From Chloroflexota bacterium (lineage in GTDB: Bacteria; Chloroflexota; Dehalococcoidia; SHYM01), in contig JACQGV010000113.1 of NCBI GenBank assembly GCA_016199375.1, positions 1 through 9,688 of the forward strand: a stretch of DNA of 9,688 bases. Direction: 5' to 3'. Below, piece by piece: positions 1 through 5,553 of this stretch (position 1 is the stretch's first letter; each line of letters opens with the position of its first letter). Position numbers and translations under genes: made by a program. Under the pieces are notes generated by a model. That model saw nothing but the letters and a program-made list of their open reading frames with translations. It made no database searches and had not been told where the DNA came from.

Positions 1-15
1 GCAGGGGTTGGAAGC

Positions 16-24
16 GGAGGGAAG
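16..24 (+). promoter_or_regulatory. Ribosome binding site of hpf
   Basis: GGAGG at 16-20, followed by GAAG and the ATG at 25, is a strong Shine-Dalgarno match 4 nt before the start codon. It supports the ATG at 25 as the start. The window holds only 24 bases upstream, so no promoter can be judged. Confidence 0.7.
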
Positions 25-591
25 ATGGAGCTCCAGATAAAGGGCAAGAACCTGGAGATAAGCGACCAGGTCCGCCAGTATGTGGAGCGCAAGATCGGCA
101 AGCTGGACCGCTTTCTCCCCATGGTAGGCGAGGGCACGGTGGAGCTGGTCCACGAGCCCACCCGCTCGGCCACCGACCGCTATGTGGCCCAGGCCACCCT
201 GGAGAGCCATGGGTTGCTGGTCAGGGGAGAGGAGCGGGCCGCTACCCTCTATGCGGCCGTTGACGCGGTGGTGGATGTCCTGCATCGCCAACTGGCCCAC
301 TTCAAGGGAAAGATCTACCGCAAGGGCCGCGCTCAGGGCGGGCGCGCCCCGAAAGAGGTCGCTGCCGACATCCTTCAGGACGTCCCCGAGGCCCCGGCCC
401 TCGGCCAGCTAGTCAGGGCCAAGCGCTTCGCCATCAAGCCCATGGCTCCTGAGGAAGCCTGGCAGCAGATGGAGCTACTGGGCCACAGCTTTTTCTTCTT
501 CCTGAACGCCGACACCAGCCAGTACAATGTGGTCTACCGCCGCAAGGATGGCAATTATGGCCTCATTGAGCCGGACCTCACGGCAAGGTAG
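25..591 (+). CDS. hpf: Ribosome hibernation promoting factor, long form
   Basis: This 188-residue protein binds the 30S subunit in the mRNA/tRNA channel and, in the long form, pairs ribosomes into inactive 100S dimers during stress or stationary phase. Residues 1-100 match the S30AE domain (MELQIKGKNLEISDQVRQYV start, basic helices such as ERKIGKLDRF at 21-30). A variable linker spans roughly 101-130. Residues 131-182 are the C-terminal dimerisation domain, with RAKRFAIKPM, the aromatic run SFFFFLNAD at 155-163 and the hallmark VVYRRKDGNYGLIEP. The length is normal for long HPF, and shorter homologues (YfiA or short HPF) lack the second domain. The start has a good ribosome site. The next gene begins 6 nt after the stop, so the two are probably co-transcribed. 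Nothing is truncated. The assignment is firm; the 100S role is taken from the family. Confidence 0.95.
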   Translation: MELQIKGKNLEISDQVRQYVERKIGKLDRFLPMVGEGTVELVHEPTRSATDRYVAQATLESHGLLVRGEERAATLYAAVDAVVDVLHRQLAHFKGKIYRKGRAQGGRAPKEVAADILQDVPEAPALGQLVRAKRFAIKPMAPEEAWQQMELLGHSFFFFLNADTSQYNVVYRRKDGNYGLIEPDLTAR

Positions 592-597
592 TCCGAC

Positions 598-1575
598 ATG
601 ATCTTCACCATCACCCTTAACCCGGCCGTTGACCACACCCTGGTCCTGGAGGACTTCGCGCCCGGCAAGGCCAACCGCGTGCTGGAGAGCCGCAGCGATC
701 CGGGCGGCAAGGGCGTGAACGTCTCCCGGGTGCTGCGGGAGCTGGGCGACGACTCCATCGCCACCGGGTTTGTGGGAGGTGGGCTGGGTCGGTTTATCGA
801 GCACCGGCTGGGAAACCTGGGGATCCACAGCGAGTTTATCCATACTCGCGGCGAGACCAGGACCAATGTCACCATATTCGACAAGCGTCACCACACGCTG
901 ACCGCCATCCACGATAAGGGGCCCACCACCAACCCCTGGTACCTGGATGAGCTGTACAACCGGCTGGAGTCCGAGGTAAAGCCAGGCGACTGGGTGATGG
1001 TGGGAGGTAGTATCCCCCCGCCCATCACGCCCCAGGTGTACCACGACCTGATACTGCGGATGAAGAAGCTGGGGGCCTACACGGTCCTGGACGCCGACGG
1101 CGAGGCCCTCAGGGCGGGCCTGGAGGCCATCCCCTATCTGGCGAAGCCCAATCGCTTCGAGCTGGGGCAGGCGCTGCGTAAAGACCTGTCCAACGAGGCC
1201 GCGCTCCTGCGGGCGGCGGAGCAGCTCCACGACCGGGGCGTGGCCGTGGTCATCGTTACCGCCAGCGAGCAGGGCGCCTACGGCCTCAATGACCAGGGCG
1301 CCTGGCGGGCGGTGCCGCCCATGGTGGAGAAGGTGAGCGGCGTCGGCGCCGGCGATGCCTTCCTGGCGGGCGTGCTCCATGTCCTCTGCGCCGCCGGCTC
1401 CCTGGAGGATGCGCTGCGCCAGGGCACCGCGGCGGCCTCCGCCGCGGTTCAGAACCCCGGCACCGAGCTGTGCCACCGGCGCGAGATCGAACGGCTCGTG
1501 GGCAGGGTCGTCATCTTTCCGGTGGAGCGCAGCCCCAAGGGCCGCGCTCACGCCCTCCCTGTAAAGGGCCCCTAG
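598..1575 (+). CDS. PfkB-family sugar kinase, probable 1-phosphofructokinase
   Basis: A 325-residue ribokinase/PfkB-fold kinase, most like 1-phosphofructokinase, which phosphorylates fructose 1-phosphate to fructose 1,6-bisphosphate with ATP. Tagatose-6-phosphate kinase (LacC-like) and 6-phosphofructokinase 2 share the fold and cannot be excluded. The N-terminus ITLNPAVDHTL, the substrate motif GGKGVNVSR at 36-44, ETRTN at 86-90, KPNRFEL at 183-189 and the anion-hole/catalytic motif GVGAGDAF at 248-255 (base D253) are all intact. Length is slightly above the usual 305-315 because of a tail after residue 300 with no obvious motif. The start lies 6 nt after hpf, with a weak AAGG ribosome site at 585-588, which suggests coupling. 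No fructose PTS gene is next to it, so a fructose uptake role is not supported by context; a glycolytic role is equally possible. Confidence 0.85.
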   Translation: MIFTITLNPAVDHTLVLEDFAPGKANRVLESRSDPGGKGVNVSRVLRELGDDSIATGFVGGGLGRFIEHRLGNLGIHSEFIHTRGETRTNVTIFDKRHHTLTAIHDKGPTTNPWYLDELYNRLESEVKPGDWVMVGGSIPPPITPQVYHDLILRMKKLGAYTVLDADGEALRAGLEAIPYLAKPNRFELGQALRKDLSNEAALLRAAEQLHDRGVAVVIVTASEQGAYGLNDQGAWRAVPPMVEKVSGVGAGDAFLAGVLHVLCAAGSLEDALRQGTAAASAAVQNPGTELCHRREIERLVGRVVIFPVERSPKGRAHALPVKGP

Positions 1576-2774
1576 TGGCCCCTGGCCCTCCCGCCTTCCT
1601 GCACCTGTGCGCGGGCCTGGAAGGCCCCCAACCTCTCGACCTGCTGGCGGCCGCCTACCGCCGCTGTGCCCTCGACCTCCTGGAGAAGGCCCTTGCCGTG
1701 GCCGTCTTCGAGCCCGTGGTCCTGGCTACCGACGACCCCGAACTGGCCCGGGCGGGAGCCAGGCTGGGCGCTCTGGTGGTTGCCGTCCAGGGCGGAAGTT
1801 TCGCTGCGGCCCTGCTGCAGGCCAGCGCGGCGGCTGGCAAGGACCGTCTGGTGTACTGCGGACGCGGCACGGGAGCCCTGGCCAGCGCCGCCGGTCTGCG
1901 TCTGCTGGGCGAGCGGGCAGCGGCCCTGGAGCAGGGGGTCCTGGCCAACAATATCTTCTCTGCTGACATCCTGGCCCTGCATCCGGCGGCGGCGCTCCAG
2001 CGCATCGCCCTGCCTCCCAGGGACAACGGCCTGGCCCTGGCCCTGTGCCGCCAGGCTGGCCTGGCGCCCCATAGCCTGGAGCCTGAGCTCCCCTGGCTCT
2101 TCGACATAGACACCCCCACGGACCTGGCCATCCTGAAGCTTCTGGTCCCGATTCGGCGGGACTCCCCCGCTGTCTCTGACCTGCTGCCTGGCCCCCGACT
2201 GGCGGGCTGGCTGGCGGGGCAGGGGCTGGAGCTTGCCGGGCTCCAGGGCGTGCTGCGGGCCATGAGGGACCCCCTCAGCCAACTGCTGGTGGCGGGGCGC
2301 GTGGGCAGCCACGCCTGGGCGACTTTGGAGCGGCAGGCGGCCTGCAAGAGCCGGGTGTACTCAGAGGAGCGGGGCCTGGGGGCCGAGGGGCGTGAGGAGG
2401 CCGGGCCGGCGCGCTCGCTCCTGGGGCTCTTGCTTGAGGACCGGGGTCCCGGTGGGCTGGTGAGGGCCCTGGGCGAGCTGGCCCAGGCCGCGCTCCTGGA
2501 CAGCCGGGTCCTCCTGGCCCACCGGGGGCAACCCGTCAGCCGCCAGGACCGGTTTTGGTCGGACCTGGGCCAGGCCGGCAGCATCGCCGACCCCTGGCTG
2601 CGGGAGCTGACGGCCGCCGCCGCCGGTGCGCCCATCCCTATCGTCCTGGGCGGGCACTCCCTCATGTCCGGCGGTCTCCTGGCCCTCTGCGAGGTGGCCT
2701 GGCGCCAGCGGGGCCAGGACAAGCCCGCCGTGCCGCCCGCTCCCCCCTGGCCGCTGAACGCGAACGCGGGCTGA
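1575..2774 (+). CDS. Conserved-looking two-domain protein of unknown function with a degenerate nucleotidyltransferase-like N-terminus
   Basis: I do not recognise a named family. From the GTG at 1575 it has 399 residues, and that G is also the last base of the upstream kinase stop codon (TAGTG), so translation is probably coupled. Residues 1-190 resemble a GT-A nucleotidyltransferase of the MobA/CofC kind: a strand ending VVLATDDPELA at 48-58 and a closing FDIDTPTDLAILKLL at 176-190, the usual metal-site and terminal-helix signature. The glycine-rich nucleotide loop normally found at the N-terminus is absent; the chain begins directly with FLHLCAGLEGPQPLDLL. Residues about 205-380 form a second, mostly helical, Ala/Leu-rich part with possible conserved patches CKSRVYSEERG at 257-267, LLAHRG at 313-318 and GGHSLMSGGL at 359-368. 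No signal peptide or membrane segment is seen. An ATG at 1470 would give a longer form, but the extra part is merely the kinase gene read in another frame. Calling it an inactive transferase is inference. Confidence 0.7.
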   Translation: MAPGPPAFLHLCAGLEGPQPLDLLAAAYRRCALDLLEKALAVAVFEPVVLATDDPELARAGARLGALVVAVQGGSFAAALLQASAAAGKDRLVYCGRGTGALASAAGLRLLGERAAALEQGVLANNIFSADILALHPAAALQRIALPPRDNGLALALCRQAGLAPHSLEPELPWLFDIDTPTDLAILKLLVPIRRDSPAVSDLLPGPRLAGWLAGQGLELAGLQGVLRAMRDPLSQLLVAGRVGSHAWATLERQAACKSRVYSEERGLGAEGREEAGPARSLLGLLLEDRGPGGLVRALGELAQAALLDSRVLLAHRGQPVSRQDRFWSDLGQAGSIADPWLRELTAAAAGAPIPIVLGGHSLMSGGLLALCEVAWRQRGQDKPAVPPAPPWPLNANAG

Positions 2775-2790
2775 AGTCTGCTCCTCGGGG

Positions 2791-2817
2791 CGAGCTGACA
2801 CCGTGGATTTCAGCTCG
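2791..2817. repeat. Perfect 8-bp inverted repeat between the unknown gene and glyA
   Basis: CGAGCTGA at 2791-2798 is the exact reverse complement of TCAGCTCG at 2810-2817, separated by 11 nt. It starts 16 nt after the upstream stop codon and ends 22 bp before the -35 box of the glyA promoter. As RNA it would form a hairpin, but no T-run follows, so it is not a standard intrinsic terminator. It could be an operator, a processing site or a weak terminator. The repeat is seen directly; its role is open. Confidence 0.45.
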
Positions 2818-2839
2818 AATTGCGCTCGTGTCGCCTCGT

Positions 2840-2868
2840 TTGACACTGGAGGGCGGCACCGGTAGACT
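2840..2868 (+). promoter_or_regulatory. Sigma-70-type promoter of glyA
   Basis: TTGACA at 2840-2845 is a perfect -35 box, followed by a 17-bp spacer and TAGACT at 2863-2868, a four-of-six match to TATAAT. Spacing is optimal. Transcription would start near 2875, giving a leader of about 30 nt before the glyA ATG at 2905. Chance occurrence is low in such GC-rich DNA, but no expression data are available. Confidence 0.7.
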
Positions 2869-2885
2869 GTCGCGGCAAAGGTGTG

Positions 2886-2892
2886 AAAGGAG
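2886..2892 (+). promoter_or_regulatory. Ribosome binding site of glyA
   Basis: AAAGGAG is a good Shine-Dalgarno core, 12 nt before the ATG at 2905. The spacing is longer than usual. No in-frame ATG, GTG or TTG lies closer, and the conserved N-terminus fits the ATG at 2905. Confidence 0.55.
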
Positions 2893-2904
2893 TGGTGCGG
2901 CGCC

Positions 2905-4164
2905 ATGCAGGTCGCCCAGGGCTCCATCCTCGCCCGGCAGGACCCCCAGGTGTTCGAGGCCATTCAGAAAGAGACCGAGCGGCAGCGCTATGGGCTGGAG
3001 CTGATCCCCTCCGAAAACTATCCCAGCAAAGGGGTGCTGGAGGCCCAGGCCTCCATCCTGGGGAGCAAGTACGCGGAAGGCTATCCGGGGCGGCGCTACT
3101 ACGGCGGCTGCCAGTACGTGGACGTGGCCGAGGAGCTGGCGCGGGAGCGGGCCCGGGCCCTCTTCGGCGCTGCCCACGCTAACGTCCAGCCCCACTCGGG
3201 GTCCCAGGCCAACATGGCCGCCTACTACGCTGTCCTGGCCCACGGCGACACCGTCCTGGGCATGAGCCTGTCGGAGGGGGGGCACCTCACCCATGGCAGC
3301 CCGGTCAACTTCTCCGGCAGGTACTACCGCTTCGTGCCCTATGGAGTGGACCGGGAGAGCGAGCGCATAGACTACGACCAGGTGGAGCGGCTGGCCAAGG
3401 AGCACAAGCCCAAGCTCATCCTGGCCGGCTACACGGCGTACTCCCGCACCATAGATTTCCCGCGCTTCCGCGCCATCGCCGACGCGGTCGGGGCGCTCTT
3501 CATGGTGGACATCGCCCACATCGCGGGGCTCATCGCGGGGGGCGCCCATCCCAGTCCCGTTCCCTACGCGCAGCTGGTGACCTCCACCACCCACAAGACG
3601 CTGCGCGGCCCCAGGGGGGCGTTCATCCTCTCCACGGAGCCCCTGGCGAAGGATGTGGACAAGGCCGTCTTTCCGGCCATCCAGGGCGGCCCCTTCATGC
3701 ACACCATCGCCGCCAAGGCGGTGGCCTTCGGCGAAGCGCAGCGTCCCGAGTTCGCCCTCTACGCCCGGCGGGTGGTGGAGAACGCCCAGGCACTGGCCGC
3801 TGAGCTGACCCGCCAGGGCCTGCGCATCGTCTCCGGCGGGACCGACAATCATCTGATGCTGGTGGACCTGCGGTCCACCGGCGTGACCGGCAAGGACGCC
3901 CAGGAGAGCCTGGAACGGGCGGGGATCACCGTCAACAAGAATACTATCCCCTATGACCCCCTCCCGCCGGCCAAGACCAGCGGTCTGCGGCTGGGCACGC
4001 CCGCTCTCACCAGCCGTGGCTTTGCGCCGGCCGAGATGCGACAGGTGGCCCGTCTCCTGGTAAAGGTGTTGGGCCGCTGCGGCGATTCCCAGGTCGAGCG
4101 GGAGGTGCGGGAGGAAGCCCACGAGCTGGCCGGCCGCTACCCCCTGCCCGGCGTGGACGATTGA
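2905..4164 (+). CDS. glyA: Serine hydroxymethyltransferase
   Basis: This PLP-dependent enzyme converts serine and tetrahydrofolate to glycine and 5,10-methylenetetrahydrofolate in the cytoplasm, the main source of one-carbon units. Its 419 residues are the normal bacterial length. Visible hallmarks are [11 protein letters not shown] at 31-41, [19 protein letters not shown] at 55-73, [14 protein letters not shown] at 97-110, [11 protein letters not shown] at 128-138 and [12 protein letters not shown] at 202-213 (D202 for the PLP ring nitrogen). [12 protein letters not shown] at 227-238 carries the Schiff-base lysine K231, NTIPYDP is at 346-352, and [14 protein letters not shown] at 359-372 includes the carboxylate-binding R362. 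All key residues are present. It has its own promoter upstream and is followed by a 140-bp gap with a new promoter, so it may be monocistronic. Family members can also cleave threonine or allothreonine, but the main role is clear. Confidence 0.97.
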   Translation: MQVAQGSILARQDPQVFEAIQKETERQRYGLELIPSENYPSKGVLEAQASILGSKYAEGYPGRRYYGGCQYVDVAEELARERARALFGAAHANVQPHSGSQANMAAYYAVLAHGDTVLGMSLSEGGHLTHGSPVNFSGRYYRFVPYGVDRESERIDYDQVERLAKEHKPKLILAGYTAYSRTIDFPRFRAIADAVGALFMVDIAHIAGLIAGGAHPSPVPYAQLVTSTTHKTLRGPRGAFILSTEPLAKDVDKAVFPAIQGGPFMHTIAAKAVAFGEAQRPEFALYARRVVENAQALAAELTRQGLRIVSGGTDNHLMLVDLRSTGVTGKDAQESLERAGITVNKNTIPYDPLPPAKTSGLRLGTPALTSRGFAPAEMRQVARLLVKVLGRCGDSQVEREVREEAHELAGRYPLPGVDD

Positions 4165-4224
4165 CCCTGGTTGGCAAAGGGGTAGACAGGACGCGATTTT
4201 TTCCTGGCGGGTCGCTGGGTGCCA

Positions 4225-4233
4225 TGCTATAAT
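4225..4233 (+). promoter_or_regulatory. Extended -10 promoter of the rpsF-ssb-rpsR operon
   Basis: TGCTATAAT is a perfect extended -10 element (TGn plus TATAAT at 4228-4233). No good -35 box sits 17 bp upstream, where the bases are TGGCGG at 4205-4210, which is normal for extended -10 promoters. A short T6 run at 4197-4202 lies further up. Transcription would start near 4240, leaving a leader of about 65 nt before rpsF. This is a plausible driver for S6, SSB and S18. Confidence 0.65.
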
Positions 4234-4242
4234 TGCGCTGCG

Positions 4243-4271
4243 TCGGCGCGCCCGTTGCAGATTGGTGCCGG
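4243..4271 (+). promoter_or_regulatory. Candidate stem-loop in the rpsF leader
   Basis: TCGGCGC at 4243-4249 can pair with GTGCCGG at 4265-4271, a 7-bp stem with two G-U pairs and a 15-nt loop that contains CCCG. It lies in the predicted leader between the promoter and rpsF. Many bacteria control rpsF operons by binding of the S6:S18 complex to a leader stem with a CCG-containing bulge. I cannot show that this stem matches that motif. An alternative fold uses the palindrome GCCGGGCCCGGC at 4267-4278, which overlaps the 3' arm. Confidence 0.3.
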
Positions 4272-4304
4272 GCCCGGCGGAGTTGTTGTTTGTGGGTGGG
4301 GTAG

Positions 4305-4598
4305 ATGGCCGTGTTGCGCGACTATGAGCTGGTGATGATCCTCAGCCCTGAGGTGGAGGACAGCGCCGTGCCCACCGTGCTGGAGCGGGTCGGAAAGTAT
4401 GTCCAAAGCCATGGCGGGGAGGTTGTCCAGGCTGACAACTGGGGGCGACGCAAGTTTGCCTACCCCATCAAGCGCCACGGCGAGGGGAACTACGTGCGCT
4501 CGCAGCTAAAGCTGGCCCCTGAGAGCACCCGCGAGCTGGAATCCAACCTCCGCGTCACCGAAGAGATTCTGCGGCATCTCCTCATTCGCAAGGGTTAG
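4305..4598 (+). CDS. rpsF: 30S ribosomal protein S6 (bS6)
   Basis: A 97-residue protein of the small subunit platform that binds 16S rRNA with S18. The typical pattern is complete: RDYELVMILSPEVED at 5-19, the central WGRRKFAYPIKRHGEGNYV at 46-64, and the closing LESNLRVTEEILRHLLIRKG. Length is normal for S6 without a C-terminal tail. A purine-rich GGGTGGGG at 4294-4301 serves as ribosome site close to the ATG. It is the first gene of a cluster with ssb and rpsR, with 52 nt to ssb, and is probably transcribed from the extended -10 promoter upstream. Confidence 0.95.
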   Translation: MAVLRDYELVMILSPEVEDSAVPTVLERVGKYVQSHGGEVVQADNWGRRKFAYPIKRHGEGNYVRSQLKLAPESTRELESNLRVTEEILRHLLIRKG

Positions 4599-4650
4599 TA
4601 GAACAGTCGGACCCAAGGGTCGCTGGCGGTAGGCAGCAGGAAGTGCGGAT

Positions 4651-5070
4651 ATGGTAGGCCTGAACAGGATCCAGGTGATCGGCAACGTGGGCACCGACCC
4701 GGAGATGCGCTACACTCCCGCGGGCAACCCCGTGACCAACTTTTCTATCGCCACTAACCGCAACTACACGACCTCGCAGGGTGAGCGCCGCGAAGAGACG
4801 GAGTGGTTCCGGGTTGTCACCTGGAACAAGCTGGCCGAGACCTGCAACCAGTTCCTGGCCAAGGGCCAGCGGGCCTATGTGGAGGGGCGGCTGCGCTCGT
4901 CGGTCTGGGAAGGACAGGACGGCCAGAAGCGCTTCCGCAACGAGATCGTCGCCAATACGGTGATCTTCCTGGACCGGCCGGGCCAGGCCCCGGAAGAAGA
5001 GGCGTCCCGACCGGTCGGGACCGCGGCTGAGGCCAAGGGCGAGGTCGAGCCCGATGATCTCCCCTTCTAG
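4651..5070 (+). CDS. ssb: Single-stranded DNA-binding protein
   Basis: A 139-residue OB-fold protein that coats single-stranded DNA in replication, recombination and repair, usually as a tetramer. Residues 1-108 form the OB domain: NRIQVIGNVGTDPEMRYTPAGNPV, then ETEWFRVVTWNKLAETC at 49-65 with aromatic residues in the usual DNA-stacking area, and YVEGRLRSSVWEGQDGQKR. A short acidic linker at 109-134 ends in the canonical tip DDLPF at 135-139, which recruits partner proteins. The linker is short compared with E. coli SSB. AGGAAG around 4638 is the ribosome site. The position between rpsF and rpsR is the classic bacterial arrangement. The protein is intact with high certainty. Confidence 0.96.
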   Translation: MVGLNRIQVIGNVGTDPEMRYTPAGNPVTNFSIATNRNYTTSQGERREETEWFRVVTWNKLAETCNQFLAKGQRAYVEGRLRSSVWEGQDGQKRFRNEIVANTVIFLDRPGQAPEEEASRPVGTAAEAKGEVEPDDLPF

Positions 5071-5084
5071 AGTGAGAGAGAGCT

Positions 5085-5378
5085 ATGCCGGAGGCAAGAC
5101 CGAAACCGAAGCGTGAGGGCCGCCGGGGACGCTTCATCCCCAAGCGCAAAGTCTGTCTGTTCTGCGCTGACAAGGTGCGCACCATCGAATACACCGATGC
5201 CGGGAAGCTGCGGCACTACCTTTCCGACCGTGGCAAGATCGAGCCCAGGCGAAGGACTGGCACTTGCGCCAAGCACCAGCGCGCCCTGGCGGTGGCCCTC
5301 AAGCGCGCCCGCTACCTGGCCCTTCTACCCTACACGCCGGTGCATATCTACTACCAGGGGCGTCCCTCCAGAGCCTGA
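5085..5378 (+). CDS. rpsR: 30S ribosomal protein S18 (bS18), zinc-ligand form
   Basis: A 97-residue small-subunit protein that forms a heterodimer with S6 on the platform. The conserved block runs from [21 protein letters not shown] to [25 protein letters not shown]. Cysteines C24 and C27 (CLFC) and C61 with H64 (CAKH) make a complete potential zinc site, as in the C+ type of S18 where metal is expected; many S18 proteins have lost these residues. The basic N-terminus [10 protein letters not shown] is longer than in E. coli, and the C-terminal tail [13 protein letters not shown] is somewhat extended. The gene starts 14 nt after ssb behind a weak GAGAGAGAG ribosome site, so it is in the same operon. 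No rplI (L9) follows. Confidence 0.95.
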   Translation: MPEARPKPKREGRRGRFIPKRKVCLFCADKVRTIEYTDAGKLRHYLSDRGKIEPRRRTGTCAKHQRALAVALKRARYLALLPYTPVHIYYQGRPSRA

Positions 5379-5538
5379 GTGGCCTGTCGCACCGGCTCCC
5401 CCATGGCTACCTCGATGCACCTTGGCGTGCATACTCTCCGGCGGTTGACGCGAAGGGGGTGAGGCTACGCCACTCCAGCGCAGGAAACAGCCCCCGGCCA
5501 GCATAGGCCGTCGCAAGGTCTCCCGTTGGAGGACCGAC
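5379..5538 (+). other. Spacer between rpsR and the isomerase gene
   Basis: No credible gene is seen in this stretch. It contains ATGCAC/GTGCAT at 5415-5420 and 5427-5432, a perfect 6-bp stem with a 6-nt loop, not followed by a T-run. GAGCC at 5371-5375 and GGCTC at 5394-5398 could pair across the rpsR stop. A TTGACG at 5444-5449 has no convincing -10 box behind it. The frame of the downstream gene is closed by TGA at 5446-5448. Confidence 0.4.
5528..5532 (+). promoter_or_regulatory. Shine-Dalgarno that points to a CTG start at 5539
   Basis: GGAGG at 5528-5532 is the best ribosome site before the isomerase gene. It lies 6 nt from an in-frame CTG at 5539 but 21 nt from the GTG at 5554. It therefore argues for the rare CTG start, which also adds the basic residues expected before a membrane anchor. 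Confidence 0.45.
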
Positions 5539-5553
5539 CTGCGGCTGCGGCGG

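Noticed and set aside
1470..1574. Upstream ATG extension of the unknown gene
   Set aside because: It would overlap the kinase by about 106 nt, and its residues are just the kinase gene read in another frame, rich in Pro, Arg and Gly.
2662..4122. Antisense open frame (486 codons) opposite glyA
   Set aside because: Same shadow effect; glyA on the + strand has all catalytic motifs intact.
4161..4188. TTGACC-N16-TAGACA as a second promoter at the glyA end
   Set aside because: Spacer is one short and the -10 is weak; the extended -10 at 4225-4233 is far better and closer to rpsF.
4165..4202. CCCT/AGGG stem and T6 run as a glyA terminator
   Set aside because: The stem is only 4 bp and about 15 nt from the T-run, so it does not form a standard intrinsic terminator.
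4610..4621. GACCCAAGGGTC small palindrome between rpsF and ssb
   Set aside because: The hairpin would have at most 4-5 bp with a tiny loop and no T-run; likely chance in GC-rich DNA.
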